Positions 10,415 to 21,502 are shown, numbered from the stretch's first letter. The stretch is 64,000 nucleotides of DNA from Crocinitomicaceae bacterium (GCA_024643725.1 JAHEMJ010000012.1:186001-250000), one strand, 5' to 3'. Translations and numbers: made by a program. The notes: generated from the letters alone by a model not told the origin.

Positions 10415-11277
10415 CGGCGCTTTAACAATTGGAGCAAATAAGATCCATATCCGCTTTTAACAAGTGGTTGGGCAATTTGTTTCAATTGATCTTTCGAAAT
10501 AAATCCGTTTCGATATGCGACTTCTTCAATACATCCAATTTTAAGACCTTGGCGTTCTTCTATTACTTGGACAAATTGTCCAGCTTGCATCAAAGAAGCG
10601 AAAGTCCCAGTATCCAACCATGCTGTTCCTCTGTCCAACACCGCAACTTTTAGTTTTCCTTGGCGCAAGTATTCGGCATTGACATCGGTGATTTCGTATT
10701 CACCACGAGCAGATGGTTTTAAGTTCTCTGCGATTTCCACTACGCTGTTATCGTAAAAATACAATCCAGGAACGGCGTAATTTGATTTCGGTGTTTTCGG
10801 TTTTTCTTCGATGGAGATGGCGTTCATTTGATCGTCGAATTCCACCACGCCATAACGTTCTGGATCGCTTACGTGATATGCATAAACCACACCTCCTTCG
10901 GGATCATTGTTTTCTTTCAATAGCGCATCCATTCCGACTCCGTAAAAGATGTTGTCACCGAGAATCAGTGCAACTTTATCGTTTCCAATAAATGATTTTC
11001 CTATCACAAATGCTTGCGCTAATCCATTAGGGACCTCTTGAACCGCATAGGTAAATTGACAACCTAAATTTTCTCCATCACCTAATAACTTCTCGAAATG
11101 AGGCAAGTCATGGGGTGTCGAAATAATGAGAATTTCTTTGATTCCCGCGCTCATTAAGATGGAAAGTGGATAGTAAATCATCGGTTTGTCATAAACCGGC
11201 ATCAATTGTTTACTTACCGCTAATGTTAATGGATGAAGACGTGTTCCTGATCCACCTGCTAAAATGATTCCTTTCAT
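10411..11277 (-). CDS. rfbA: Glucose-1-phosphate thymidylyltransferase
   Basis: [60 protein letters not shown]. Confidence 0.95.
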   Translation of the reverse strand: MKGIILAGGSGTRLHPLTLAVSKQLMPVYDKPMIYYPLSILMSAGIKEILIISTPHDLPHFEKLLGDGENLGCQFTYAVQEVPNGLAQAFVIGKSFIGNDKVALILGDNIFYGVGMDALLKENNDPEGGVVYAYHVSDPERYGVVEFDDQMNAISIEEKPKTPKSNYAVPGLYFYDNSVVEIAENLKPSARGEYEITDVNAEYLRQGKLKVAVLDRGTAWLDTGTFASLMQAGQFVQVIEERQGLKIGCIEEVAYRNGFISKDQLKQIAQPLVKSGYGSYLLQLLKRR

Positions 11278-11287
11278 ATTGTTTTAC

Positions 11288-12016
11288 TTATAACCAACGA
11301 AATAGGTCGTCAAACATGCGTTTCCCCCAAGGGGTGTTTCCGTAATCTTTTTCGATTTTCGTTCGAAGTTCTTTTAATGTGAATGCTTTGTTTTTACCGA
11401 GATCAATGGTCATATCTTCTTTCGTCGGCTTTATTTCCTCGATTTTTTTAGCGAAATAGATAATTCCTCCATCTTCTGTTGCTAGTCCAAGGATGGTTCC
11501 TGGTAAGCCACAAAATCCTTCCGGACCAACGGATGGTACAAGTGCGGTGGTGTACCAAGCATAAATGCGTGTGCTATCATTTTTTTGATAAATGGCCTTG
11601 CGACATTCGTATCCACAAATGCTGCGTTTGCTATCCGTGATTTTCCAGTTTCTCGCTGGCAAACTATCTTGCACATACACGTTTTGCCCCATGAGTCCAA
11701 GTACCGTTAATTGAGATCCGGCACGAAGGTTTTGATAGTAACTGTTTTTTGTTGTCATCCACGCCATCTCATCTACACGGTCCGTTGGAATGGCTTTAAA
11801 AACAGAAGCCGTATCATTGAAAAATAGGGTAAAGGATTCTGTCCGAATTTTGTTCTCCTCGGTTACCATGCGTCGCATGCGCGGATCATTGAATCGTTTT
11901 TCAAGGTTCGTGCGACGTTCAAAGGTAATTTTACCTTGCAGTATGTATTGACCATTTGCATGGAATCCAAGGCAAAGAATCAGTGTGAGTAGGTTAATGC
12001 CAGCCTTTAAAGTCAT
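11288..12016 (-). CDS. GLPGLI family protein
   Basis: FCGLPGTILGLATEDGGIIYFAKKIEEI signature of the GLPGLI family; signal peptide. Confidence 0.88.
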   Translation of the reverse strand: MTLKAGINLLTLILCLGFHANGQYILQGKITFERRTNLEKRFNDPRMRRMVTEENKIRTESFTLFFNDTASVFKAIPTDRVDEMAWMTTKNSYYQNLRAGSQLTVLGLMGQNVYVQDSLPARNWKITDSKRSICGYECRKAIYQKNDSTRIYAWYTTALVPSVGPEGFCGLPGTILGLATEDGGIIYFAKKIEEIKPTKEDMTIDLGKNKAFTLKELRTKIEKDYGNTPWGKRMFDDLFRWL

Positions 12017-14783
12017 CTTCTCTTGTTTTATTGTTATTGAATTTATAGGTCAATTTCACAAGGAAATACCTGGAAATAATCTTTGTGTAATTATCCGTAA
12101 TTACGTTGCCATTGATTTGGCGCTGTAGGTTTAAGTTTTGATTTAAGATGTCATTTGCAGATAGGGCAAGAATGACATTTTCCGTGGAAAGAAAGGCTTT
12201 ACTTAGCTCAAAATTAATGATGAAAATATTGCGATTGTATGCTGCAGCTCTACCGGTATTAATGGTATAAGTGGCGTCGGACTTAATTTGGAAATGATGC
12301 GGTAAACGCCATTCGCCATCAATGAAATATTTTTGCGTGGCATAAGGTTGATTCGAAATACTGGACAAAGAACTCACAGGATTATTGTATGAATAGGAAT
12401 TACCGATGGTAATGTTCAACGAATCTAATTTCAGTTCAATGTCTAATCCAGCGGTCACTGCCGTCGTTTTCGTGATATTTGCTTGGCCATTGATAAAGTT
12501 CGTGTATTTGTTGTACGAACCATTGACATTTGGTGCTAATTCAATTTTTCGGTTGAAAATAGGGAATCCACCGCCTGCAAATACGTTTGCAAAAATGTTT
12601 CCATCCACATTGATGGTTTGTGACAACGTTCGTCCAAATTGATCATACGTGGTCGATGAAGCAAAGGCATTGTTCGTTAAACTTGCGTTTCCACCTCCCC
12701 AGAAATAACGTCCTGAAAGCGCTTGCCAGATATTTGCATTGACACGTAAATTGTGTACATAATTGGGTTTTAGGTTTGGATTCCCAATTTGCACCCTGTT
12801 TGGATTGGTGTTGTCTTGAACGGGCTGTAGGTCATTGATTGCTGCCGGAGATGAAGCTGTTGAATAATTCAAGGAAATGCGTTTACTCATACCTGGTTTG
12901 AATTGGTAAGAGAATTTCGGCAATAAGTTATCGATGTTTTGAGTCGTTACAACTGATGTAAACAGGTTCGTGCTTTGTACTTCAATATGTCTAAATCCGA
13001 TTCCACCAGTAAATGTGTGTTGACGGTGTTCGAAGACTAACATTCCCGTTCCGCGCTGTTGGAAACGTGTATTGTCAAATTGATTTGTATATAAACTTAC
13101 GGCTTGTGAGTAATTACCGATGGCATCTTTATCAAAGGTTTGTTTGTTCTGATTTGATTTTCCAGATTCCAAGTAATACTCCAATTGGAATTTCCATTTT
13201 TTTGCAAATGGTTCCGTATAGGTCACAATTCCATAGTTTGTCGTATTGCCATTATCATTGATTTTTTTCTGATCGATAGTATCCGACAAGGCGCCACTTT
13301 TCAGAGTGTATAAACTACCATCTGATTGATTGGAGCTTGAATTGAGAATGTATTTAAATTCTAATTCTCTGTTCACTTTCTTAAATTTCCTTCTCAAAAT
13401 CGCTTCAGAATTACTGCTCAATCCTTTGGAACTGTTTTTATTTCGTACCCCCGTTCCTAAGTATGGATTCAATGTCTCCGTTAAGAAGGTGTTTTGACTA
13501 AAATTATCTGATTCACCAAAGTCGACATGTAAGTTCGGACGCAATTCAATGTATGTCAATGAATCTAAATTCATCGAATAGGTTAAATTGAAACGGTGCG
13601 ATTGATTTTTAGAAACATTGGCAGATGAATCTCTCGTGAAATACGAACTGTCTTGTTGTAAAAAGTATTGTGATTGACTGCTCGTTACGGCGTTCAATCG
13701 ATTTTCATAATAGGAATAGTTAAAACCAATTTTACCTGTTTTTCCAATTTTGTCGGAATAATAGATTCCCGCTTTCATGGTTTGAGGAATACCGGAAGAG
13801 TTGTTTCTGCTGGATTGATCCCACATCGTCATTCCACTATTGTTTCGTTCGTTTTCCAATCCAAATTTATTCATGTCTCCAAATCCGAAATTAGATTTCG
13901 GCGTGTTTGATGTGAGCATAAACACGGAGATTTTTTGTTTTTTATTGAAGTTGTTTAATAGAACTTCTGATTCATAAAATGGGTTGTCTCGAACAAGACC
14001 AAAATCTGATGCGCCGGAAATCTTACCGAAGTATCCTTTCTTCGCACTGTCCTTTAGTTTTAAATCCAACACTTGAATTTTATCATCCTCCCCAACAGCA
14101 GCATCTTCGTTTTTCTTCTCGTACACCTGAACGGATGCGACTCCTTTTGCACCTAGATTTCGTGTGGCAATAGTGGGATCCGAACCAAAAAACTCGTCGC
14201 CGTCGACCAAAACTTTACTGATTTCTTTTCCTTGAGAAGTGATGCTACCGTCATCGGCAACCTTAATTCCTGGAAGTTTTTTTAGCAAATCTTCCACCAC
14301 GGCATTTTGTCCAACATTAAACGAATCGGCGACATACACCAAGGTGTCTCCTTTGAAGTAAATCGCATTTTTATTGGTAAGGACAGTGACTTCCCGCATG
14401 TTTTGGGTTTTTTGCATTAATTGGATGCGGGGAACCTTAATGTCGTAGTTATCCTTGCTTCCAATGATGTAAAAAGTTCGGGTGTCTAATTTTGGATGTT
14501 CAATGATTAGCTGAAACGTATCAATCGGAAATCCTGTTAAGGTGAATTCCCCCATTTGATTGGTTCGTGTGAAACTCAAAAGCACGGAGTCTTTTAAGCG
14601 CAAGGCCATGACCGAAACGTTGCGCATCGGCACCAAATTAGTCGTGTCGTAAATAGTTCCAGTTAATTTCATTTGCTGCGACCAAGCGGATTGCATGCTG
14701 GTGAACAACAAGAAAGCAAGGACAAGAATTGTCTTTAGTGGATGTTGTTTGGGAGAGTTATTATTTTTCATCAATACGTTCAT
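11994..14783 (-). CDS. TonB-dependent receptor-like outer membrane beta-barrel with N-terminal carboxypeptidase-regulatory-like domain
   Basis: LTGTIYDTTNLVPMRNVSVMAL; plug-like DLLKKLPGIKVADDGSITSQGKEISKVLVDGDEFFG; long beta-barrel C-terminus. Confidence 0.9.
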   Translation of the reverse strand: MNVLMKNNNSPKQHPLKTILVLAFLLFTSMQSAWSQQMKLTGTIYDTTNLVPMRNVSVMALRLKDSVLLSFTRTNQMGEFTLTGFPIDTFQLIIEHPKLDTRTFYIIGSKDNYDIKVPRIQLMQKTQNMREVTVLTNKNAIYFKGDTLVYVADSFNVGQNAVVEDLLKKLPGIKVADDGSITSQGKEISKVLVDGDEFFGSDPTIATRNLGAKGVASVQVYEKKNEDAAVGEDDKIQVLDLKLKDSAKKGYFGKISGASDFGLVRDNPFYESEVLLNNFNKKQKISVFMLTSNTPKSNFGFGDMNKFGLENERNNSGMTMWDQSSRNNSSGIPQTMKAGIYYSDKIGKTGKIGFNYSYYENRLNAVTSSQSQYFLQQDSSYFTRDSSANVSKNQSHRFNLTYSMNLDSLTYIELRPNLHVDFGESDNFSQNTFLTETLNPYLGTGVRNKNSSKGLSSNSEAILRRKFKKVNRELEFKYILNSSSNQSDGSLYTLKSGALSDTIDQKKINDNGNTTNYGIVTYTEPFAKKWKFQLEYYLESGKSNQNKQTFDKDAIGNYSQAVSLYTNQFDNTRFQQRGTGMLVFEHRQHTFTGGIGFRHIEVQSTNLFTSVVTTQNIDNLLPKFSYQFKPGMSKRISLNYSTASSPAAINDLQPVQDNTNPNRVQIGNPNLKPNYVHNLRVNANIWQALSGRYFWGGGNASLTNNAFASSTTYDQFGRTLSQTINVDGNIFANVFAGGGFPIFNRKIELAPNVNGSYNKYTNFINGQANITKTTAVTAGLDIELKLDSLNITIGNSYSYNNPVSSLSSISNQPYATQKYFIDGEWRLPHHFQIKSDATYTINTGRAAAYNRNIFIINFELSKAFLSTENVILALSANDILNQNLNLQRQINGNVITDNYTKIISRYFLVKLTYKFNNNKTREDDFKGWH

Positions 14784-14833
14784 GATTTGAATGCCAATTT
14801 AATACGCTTAAAAGTCAAAAAAGTTCAGTAAAC

Positions 14834-15628
14834 TCAATTCTTCGCTTCACTTAAATTGATTAAAGCTTGAAAAGTGAATCCATCGGGTTCGGTTATTGGG
14901 GAAAATTCCACGTCAAAACGTTTGTTTTTATAGGATTTCTCGTTGTTTTTTAGTTGCTTTAAAATAGGACTTTCCACGTTGAAAGCGACAGTTGTACTTT
15001 GATTGCTTGTGCCTAATACCAAGAACTTTCGACCAAACGCTTCATCAAATCCTAGAAAGCGTGTTTCAAAATCTCCTGAACGTTTGATCATGTCCAAGGC
15101 TGTTTGATGTGAACACGCATGCTTTTCTCCAACAGACAATGCTGACAAGGAGACATCTTCTTGTTTCGAATATCGTTGAAACGTGGCAATGACGGATCCG
15201 TTTGTACTGTAATAACTTCTTTCCTCTGAAAAATAAGGAGACTTTCGTTCGTAGTGAGCTGTAATTTGTTGACTGACTGTTTTTAATCCATCACAGAAAT
15301 AAAACGTGCGTTCGTATTTTTTTCCACTCGTCAAATTCTCAATTTGTTTGATTTTTACAATGTTCATGTCCGCGTCAAGCCAAGCCGTTGCTTCATTCGT
15401 ATTTCCTTCGGAGTCCGTGAAAAACAATCCTTGAATCTTTTGTAATTGTTTGTTCTCGTCAATTTTCTTTACATATTGCTCGAAAACAACTAGGTCTTTG
15501 AATTCATTAGAAAAATCAATGCGTTTTTTTTCCACTTTTGGAGCGTGGCTTGCAGGTTCGTTTTGACAATTTGTCAAGCAGATCGATAGAAAAACGAGTA
15601 GGAAAGGAGAAGCGAAATAAGTTTTCAT
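14834..15628 (-). CDS. Hypothetical lipoprotein
   Basis: MKTYFASPFLLVFLSICLTNCQNEP lipobox; no family recognised. Start re-set from 15664. Confidence 0.6.
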   Translation of the reverse strand: MKTYFASPFLLVFLSICLTNCQNEPASHAPKVEKKRIDFSNEFKDLVVFEQYVKKIDENKQLQKIQGLFFTDSEGNTNEATAWLDADMNIVKIKQIENLTSGKKYERTFYFCDGLKTVSQQITAHYERKSPYFSEERSYYSTNGSVIATFQRYSKQEDVSLSALSVGEKHACSHQTALDMIKRSGDFETRFLGFDEAFGRKFLVLGTSNQSTTVAFNVESPILKQLKNNEKSYKNKRFDVEFSPITEPDGFTFQALINLSEAKN

Positions 15629-15732
15629 ACAGACAATCTCAAATAGCAGCGTGAAGTTACGCATTCGTACTTAATTTCTTGCTTTTACAAGCAAATCTTA
15701 TCGAATCCTGTCTTTGTTTTGTACTTTTGTTT

Positions 15733-16140
15733 ATGCCTAAAATGCTCGCCATCGATTTTGGATTGAAACGAACAGGACTCGCCATCACGGACGATCATGC
15801 GATTATTGCGAGTCCTCTGACGACCATTGAGTCAGAAAAACTCATGGATTTCTTGATACAGCTGACGCTGAAAGAGAAATTAACGGTGATTATTTTAGGA
15901 TTTCCAACGCGCATGGATGGATCAGATACACATGTCACGGAAAATGTTCGCCTATTGAAAAGTGCATTGGAAAAACAATTTCCTGAAATCAAGGTAGTTT
16001 TTCAAGATGAGCGATTCAGTTCGTCACGTGCCATGGAGACCATTCACTTGGCTGGAAAGAAAAAGCAGATGAAGCAAAAAAACTTGGTGGACAAATTAGC
16101 AGCCACCTTGATTTTACAAGATTACTTGTCCGCACAATAA
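15733..16140 (+). CDS. ruvX: Putative pre-16S rRNA nuclease / Holliday junction resolvase-like (YqgF/RuvX)
   Basis: MLAIDFGLKRTGLAITDD; VILGFPTRMDGSDTHVTENVR; FQDERFSSSRA. ATG at 15733 preferred over track start 15679. Confidence 0.92.
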   Translation: MPKMLAIDFGLKRTGLAITDDHAIIASPLTTIESEKLMDFLIQLTLKEKLTVIILGFPTRMDGSDTHVTENVRLLKSALEKQFPEIKVVFQDERFSSSRAMETIHLAGKKKQMKQKNLVDKLAATLILQDYLSAQ

Positions 16141-16171
16141 AACTCAAATAGGAAATCACTAATTTTGCACC

Positions 16172-16771
16172 ATGATTTTACCCATTGTAGCTTACGGCGA
16201 TCCAGTGTTAAAAAAGGAAGCTGAAGAAATTGACGAAAAATACCCCAATTTATCCAAGTTAATCGCGGATATGTTTGATACGATGTACCATGCAAAAGGA
16301 GTTGGTCTTGCCGCACCCCAAATTGGGAAAAGCATTCGTTTGTTTATCGTGGATGGAAGTCCATTTGCAGATGAAGAAGACGATGAGCCAGATCCAAAAG
16401 CGGAGGGAATTGAACACTTTAAAAAGGTGTTTATTAATCCAATCATTGAAGAGGAAAGCGGCGAAAAATGGGCCTTTCAAGAAGGATGTTTGTCGATTCC
16501 TAAAATTCGTGAAAACGTGATGCGTAAAGAAAAAGTCCTCATCACGTATTTCGATGAAAATTGGGAATTTCACGAGGAAACGTTTGATGGATATGCGGCA
16601 CGAATTATTCAACATGAATATGATCACATTGAAGGAATCCTATTCACGGACCATTTGTCTCCGTTGAAAAAGAAAATGTTAACGAAACGACTACAGAATA
16701 TTACTGCTGGAAGAATTGACATCGATTATAAAATGTCTTTTCCCGGTGGTAAAAAACCAAAAATGATATGA
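16172..16771 (+). CDS. def: Peptide deformylase
   Basis: GVGLAAPQIGKSIRL, EEGCLSIP-like QEGCLSIPKIREN, RIIQHEYDHIEGILFTD (HEXXH). Confidence 0.96.
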   Translation: MILPIVAYGDPVLKKEAEEIDEKYPNLSKLIADMFDTMYHAKGVGLAAPQIGKSIRLFIVDGSPFADEEDDEPDPKAEGIEHFKKVFINPIIEEESGEKWAFQEGCLSIPKIRENVMRKEKVLITYFDENWEFHEETFDGYAARIIQHEYDHIEGILFTDHLSPLKKKMLTKRLQNITAGRIDIDYKMSFPGGKKPKMI

Positions 16772-17319
16772 GATCAATTTATGCTTTATTAACCGTGGTT
16801 TGCATGGCACTCTCGGTAGTATCTTGCGGAGGACCGGCAAAAAAAGATCAGAAAACGGAATTGAAAACCAGCATCAAGCAAATGGAAGATTCCATTATGG
16901 CGATTCAAAAAGATCCGATGCAAGCAGCAAAGATGCCTAGTTTAACGAATATTGAATTAATCAATCGTCTTTTGGCTTATTATCATGCTTTCCCAAAGGA
17001 TAAATACGCTTCGGAGTGTTTATTTAAAGTCCACATTAAATACAGTGATTTACAAGCATATGAACTTTCTGTCGCGTATGGCGACACCTTGTTGCAACAG
17101 TTTCCGAATTTCGAAAACAAGGATTTTCTATTGGAAAGTATTGCAAGCACCTACGACGTATTAATTGAGCCTCGTGAAATGGATAAAGTGAAATTCTATT
17201 ACGAATTGCTTTTGAAAGAAAACTTGAAACCATCGAAGCGTAAGGACATCGAAAATCGTTTAGCCCATATTGATATGGACTTTTTTACCTACAGTCAATT
17301 TCGAATGACGGGAAAGTAG
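16768..17319 (+). CDS. Hypothetical lipoprotein, helical repeat (TPR-like)
   Basis: MRSIYALLTVVCMALSVVSCGGP lipobox; helical repeats; 4-nt overlap with def. Confidence 0.65.
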   Translation: MRSIYALLTVVCMALSVVSCGGPAKKDQKTELKTSIKQMEDSIMAIQKDPMQAAKMPSLTNIELINRLLAYYHAFPKDKYASECLFKVHIKYSDLQAYELSVAYGDTLLQQFPNFENKDFLLESIASTYDVLIEPREMDKVKFYYELLLKENLKPSKRKDIENRLAHIDMDFFTYSQFRMTGK

Positions 17320-17320
17320 T

Positions 17321-18556
17321 TTAGATTCCTAAATCTCGAAAAAAAGTTGGGTAAGATTTTGAAACACAGTTTTCGTCCGTTAAACTGATTTCATTTCTGG
17401 AAATACAAGCGGCAATCGCAGCGGCCATGGCAATGCGATGATCGTTGTGGGTGTCGACTGTTCCACCCTCTATTTTTCTAGTTCCATGAATGGAAATTGT
17501 GTTGGATTCAATTTCGAAGGACACACCAACGGATTTTAATAGCTCACACATCACGGAAAGCCTGTCGGATTCTTTGTTCTTTAAGCGATGGATTCCAGAA
17601 ATAGCGGAAGTTCCATCTGCGGCACATGCCAAGATCACCAGAATTGGAAATATGTCAGGACAATCTTCGATGTTAGCTATAAACGCACGCCTTTCGGTTC
17701 CTGCCGAGATACTCAAATTGGCATCACTCCATTTCACCTGTGCTCCAAAGGCTTGAACGAATTCAAGGATTCTTTTGTCTGCTTGTAAGGATGTTGATGC
17801 AAGTCCTGAAACACGAATATTTCCAGAAATAGCCGCTCCAACGATGAGGTTTGCAGCACCACTCCAGTCGCCTTCAATGTGGCATTCATGTCTGTGGTAT
17901 GTTTGTTTGCCAGGAATGAAATAGGAATCCTTACCTAATGATTGAACATGAATTCCCATGAATTTCATGCGTTCTAAGGTCATTTCCAGATAGGGCTTGC
18001 TTGTTAAATTTGCGACAGAAATTTTCAGTCCATTCGGTAAATGAGGCGCGAGTAAACACAATCCACTTATGACCTGTGAACCTGCGGATCCATCCACACT
18101 TAATTCAGATACAGAAATAGTACCTTGCACACGAAGAGGAAGTTTTCCATCGTTTGATTCTACTTGTAACCCTAGTTGATTTAATATTTCGATGAGTTGA
18201 TGCTGTTCTCTTTTTAACAGGGTTCCTTTTCCGAGGATGGTGACATCATTGTAATCAATCAAGCTCATAAATGCCAAGGTACGCAGGGCGAAACCACTTT
18301 CGCCCACCTGAAGTTCAACCGATTTTTCACCTTGCTGAATACGCGGTTGAATATAGATTGGATTTGTCCCATGATGCTCCGCACCTAGCACACGTAAACA
18401 TTTTTGCATGGAGACGATATCTTCCGATTCATCTAATCCATGCAGAGCGGTTGGACCCGAACTGAACGCAGCCAAAATCAAGCATCGCTGTGCATCACTT
18501 TTGGAAGCATTCGCTTGAATTTCATGATTAAAACGAAAGGGGCTAATCGTTTTCAT
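17321..18556 (-). CDS. aroA: 3-phosphoshikimate 1-carboxyvinyltransferase
   Basis: SKSDAQRCLILAA, LQVGESGFALRTLAF, SGAANLIVGAAI, RLKNKESDRLSVM, DHRIAMAAAI. Confidence 0.92.
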   Translation of the reverse strand: MKTISPFRFNHEIQANASKSDAQRCLILAAFSSGPTALHGLDESEDIVSMQKCLRVLGAEHHGTNPIYIQPRIQQGEKSVELQVGESGFALRTLAFMSLIDYNDVTILGKGTLLKREQHQLIEILNQLGLQVESNDGKLPLRVQGTISVSELSVDGSAGSQVISGLCLLAPHLPNGLKISVANLTSKPYLEMTLERMKFMGIHVQSLGKDSYFIPGKQTYHRHECHIEGDWSGAANLIVGAAISGNIRVSGLASTSLQADKRILEFVQAFGAQVKWSDANLSISAGTERRAFIANIEDCPDIFPILVILACAADGTSAISGIHRLKNKESDRLSVMCELLKSVGVSFEIESNTISIHGTRKIEGGTVDTHNDHRIAMAAAIAACISRNEISLTDENCVSKSYPTFFRDLGI

Positions 18557-19589
18557 TGGTGGACAGAATTTCGGACTGAATGCGAATGGAATCCTGATGA
18601 ATGAGTTTGAAAAGTTGCGTTACGAATTCTTCTGACAATCCTGCCGCACTCGCTTTTTGCACATTTTTCTTTAAGGCTTCTTCCCAGCGGTTGCTTTGAA
18701 AAATGACGTGATTGTGGTCTTTTTTGAATTGTCCAATTTGGCTTGAAATCGAAATGCGGTGTTTCAGTAGTTGGATAATTCCTTCGTCTGTTTCGTTTAA
18801 TTGATCACGCAAAAACAACATGGCGTCTTCATCTATTTCAGAGCGATTGCGAATGGTTAATGATTGCAAAAGTACCTTCAATTCGCTGGGAGTAATTTGT
18901 TGCTTAGCATCTGTCCAAGCAACCGTTGGATTTTCATGCGATTCAATCATGAGTCCATCGTATTGCAGGTCCATCGCTTTTTGGGCCAATGGTAATAGCA
19001 GGTGTGCTCGACCTCCAATGTGCGAAGGGTCACAGATCATTGGAATGGAGGGCATTTCCTGTTTTAAATCGATGGGAATTTGCCAATTTGGATCATTTCT
19101 GTACAAGGTTTTCTCGTAAACCGAAAATCCTCTGTGAATGGCGCTTACGTCCGTAATTCCCGCTTTTAAAATCCGTTCAATGGCGCCAATCCATAATTTT
19201 AAATCTGGGTTGACTGGATTTTTGACCATCACTTTGATGTTGGTTCCTTTTAAAGCCTCGGCGATTTCTTGCACAGTAAATGGATTCACGGTTGAACGTG
19301 CACCAACCCAAATCATGTCCAAGTTGTTTTTTAACGCAATCTCAACGTGTTCTGCTTTTGCAACTTCGGTGGTGATTTTAAGTCCGTATGTATCGCGGAC
19401 TTCGCATAACCATGAAATTCCAATGTCTCCAATTCCTTCAAACTCTCCGGGTCTCGTTCGTGGTTTCCATATCCCAGCACGAAAGTAGTCGATGCCCAAA
19501 TCGGATAAACCGCGAGCAGTCTCTAGAACTTGGCTTCGTGTTTCCGCGCTGCACGGTCCAGAAATCACGATGGTATTTGCTGGCATCAT
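18543..19589 (-). CDS. Bifunctional 3-deoxy-7-phosphoheptulonate synthase / chorismate mutase type II
   Basis: ISGPCSAETRSQVLETA, FRAGIWKPRTRPGEFEG, MICDPSHIGGRA; C-terminal chorismate-mutase helices RNRSEIDEDAMLFLRDQLNETDEGIIQLLKHRISISSQIGQFKKDH. Confidence 0.92.
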   Translation of the reverse strand: MMPANTIVISGPCSAETRSQVLETARGLSDLGIDYFRAGIWKPRTRPGEFEGIGDIGISWLCEVRDTYGLKITTEVAKAEHVEIALKNNLDMIWVGARSTVNPFTVQEIAEALKGTNIKVMVKNPVNPDLKLWIGAIERILKAGITDVSAIHRGFSVYEKTLYRNDPNWQIPIDLKQEMPSIPMICDPSHIGGRAHLLLPLAQKAMDLQYDGLMIESHENPTVAWTDAKQQITPSELKVLLQSLTIRNRSEIDEDAMLFLRDQLNETDEGIIQLLKHRISISSQIGQFKKDHNHVIFQSNRWEEALKKNVQKASAAGLSEEFVTQLFKLIHQDSIRIQSEILSTNEND

Positions 19590-19604
19590 AGGCTTTGAAA
19601 GACA

Positions 19605-19626
19605 AAAAAGGGGAACGAATTCCCCT
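19605..19626 (-). terminator. Rho-independent terminator after rny
   Basis: Minus strand GGGGAA-TTCG-TTCCCCTTTTTT immediately after the rny stop. Confidence 0.8.
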
Positions 19627-19631
19627 GATGA

Positions 19632-21161
19632 TTATTTTGCGTAATTGACGGATCGTTTTTCTCGAATGACCGTCACCTTGACTTGTCCGGGATAGGTCAT
19701 TTCGGTTTGAATGCGTTGTGAAATGGTAAATGAAAGCTCTTCAGAGCGTTGGTCAGTTACTTTTTCAGCTTCTACAAGCACACGCAACTCGCGTCCTGCT
19801 TGAATCGCATAGGCACTGGACACACCGTCGTAAGACAATGCTAAGTTTTCCAATTCTTTGATGCGTTTAATGTATGCTTCCACGATTTCTCTACGTGCTC
19901 CAGGACGTGCACCAGAAATGGCATCACAAACTTGAACGATTGGAGAAATCAAGGTTGTCATTTCGATTTCGTCGTGGTGAGCTCCGATGGCATTCAATAC
20001 ATCACCTTTTTCACCGAATTTTTCAGCGATTTTCATACCTAGAATCGCATGCGGTAATTCTGGCTCTTCATCTGGAACTTTACCAATATCGTGCAACAAT
20101 CCAGCGCGTTTAGCCAATTTCACATTGAGTCCAAGTTCGGCGGCCATAATGGCACACAAATTCGCTACTTCTCTCGAGTGTTGTAGTAAGTTTTGTCCAT
20201 AAGATGAACGGTATTTCATGCGTCCAACCATGCGCATTAATTCCGGATGTAATCCATGAATTCCTAAATCGATACATGTGCGTCGACCCGTTTCAGCGAT
20301 TTCTTCATCCAACTGTTTACGTGTTTTTGTCACGACTTCTTCGATGCGCGCAGGGTGAATGCGTCCATCAGAAACCAATTGGTGTAAAGACAAGCGAGCA
20401 ATCTCGCGACGTACTGGGTCAAAACAAGAAAGAATAATTGCTTCTGGAGTATCGTCTACAATGATTTCAACACCCGTTGCCGCTTCTAACGCACGAATGT
20501 TACGTCCTTCTCGTCCAATGATTCTACCTTTTACCTCGTCAGATTCAATATTGAAAACGGACACAGCATTTTCAATTGCTTGTTCTGTTGCAACGCGTTG
20601 AATGGATTGAATCACGATTTTGCGTGCTTCTTTGTTCGCATTCAATTTTGCTTCTTCCGTTATTTCTTTGATCGTAGCCATGGCTGCTGTGCGCGCTTCA
20701 TCGGTTAAAGCTGTCATCAAATGATTTTTCGCATCCTCTGGACTCAAATTACTGATTTTAGACAATTCAGCAACTTGTTTTTGCTGCATTTTGTCCAATT
20801 CTGCTTGACGTACTTCTAACGTTTGCAATTTCAATTCGTAATCCGCTTTCGCTTTTTCCGCATCTTTTTCTTTGCGGTTCAGCTCCTCTAATTTTTGATT
20901 CAAGGTCTTTTCTTTGGCGCGGAAACGATCTTCATTAGATTGCATGCGTTTTTCACGCTCACGGATGGACTCTTCGTGTTCTTCTTTTTGTTTTAAGAAC
21001 TTTTCTTTGGATTGAAGTGCACGTTCTTTGCGAATATTCTCCGCTTCGATTTCGGCATTCTTAATGATTTCTTGACTTTTAGATTTAATGAAGAAACGTT
21101 GTGCGATAAATGCACCTCCAGCTCCTCCAATTAATCCAATTAATAATCCTACTGACCACAT
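19632..21161 (-). CDS. rny: Ribonuclease Y
   Basis: N-terminal TM plus coiled coil; KH region [46 protein letters not shown] domain [38 protein letters not shown]. Confidence 0.96.
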   Translation of the reverse strand: MWSVGLLIGLIGGAGGAFIAQRFFIKSKSQEIIKNAEIEAENIRKERALQSKEKFLKQKEEHEESIREREKRMQSNEDRFRAKEKTLNQKLEELNRKEKDAEKAKADYELKLQTLEVRQAELDKMQQKQVAELSKISNLSPEDAKNHLMTALTDEARTAAMATIKEITEEAKLNANKEARKIVIQSIQRVATEQAIENAVSVFNIESDEVKGRIIGREGRNIRALEAATGVEIIVDDTPEAIILSCFDPVRREIARLSLHQLVSDGRIHPARIEEVVTKTRKQLDEEIAETGRRTCIDLGIHGLHPELMRMVGRMKYRSSYGQNLLQHSREVANLCAIMAAELGLNVKLAKRAGLLHDIGKVPDEEPELPHAILGMKIAEKFGEKGDVLNAIGAHHDEIEMTTLISPIVQVCDAISGARPGARREIVEAYIKRIKELENLALSYDGVSSAYAIQAGRELRVLVEAEKVTDQRSEELSFTISQRIQTEMTYPGQVKVTVIREKRSVNYAK

Positions 21162-21208
21162 ATTCTTTTAGTTATGAATGAATATTGGCCGTTGAAAATG
21201 AATGTTAA

Positions 21209-21502
21209 TTATTGAATTCCGTCTAACTCGTTTGAAAGGTGAGACAATGCGTCTTCAAGTTCAGTATAGTCGACTGGTGCTTGTTCAACGGTTGTCGTTT
21301 CGCCACTAGCTTTCGCTAATAATTGTAAGGCGGACATCGCTAACAAATCTTGATTATCGTTCACAGCATAATTCTTACGTAGCAATTCAACCGCTTTGTT
21401 AATATCCGCGGCCGCTTTGGTTACCTTTTCTTCGTCGCTTACCGGCACATTTAGTGGGTAAGTTCTTCCAGCAATGGTAATTTTAAGTGATACTTTGCTC
21501 AT
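21209..21502 (-). CDS. zapA: Cell division protein ZapA
   Basis: MSKVSLKITIAGRTYPLNVPVSDEEKVTKAAADINKAVELLRKNYAVNDNQDLLAMSALQLL typical ZapA fold. Confidence 0.85.
   Translation of the reverse strand: MSKVSLKITIAGRTYPLNVPVSDEEKVTKAAADINKAVELLRKNYAVNDNQDLLAMSALQLLAKASGETTTVEQAPVDYTELEDALSHLSNELDGIQ

Noticed and set aside
16259-16627. 122-aa minus-strand ORF
   Set aside because: Antisense to def, which has complete deformylase motifs.
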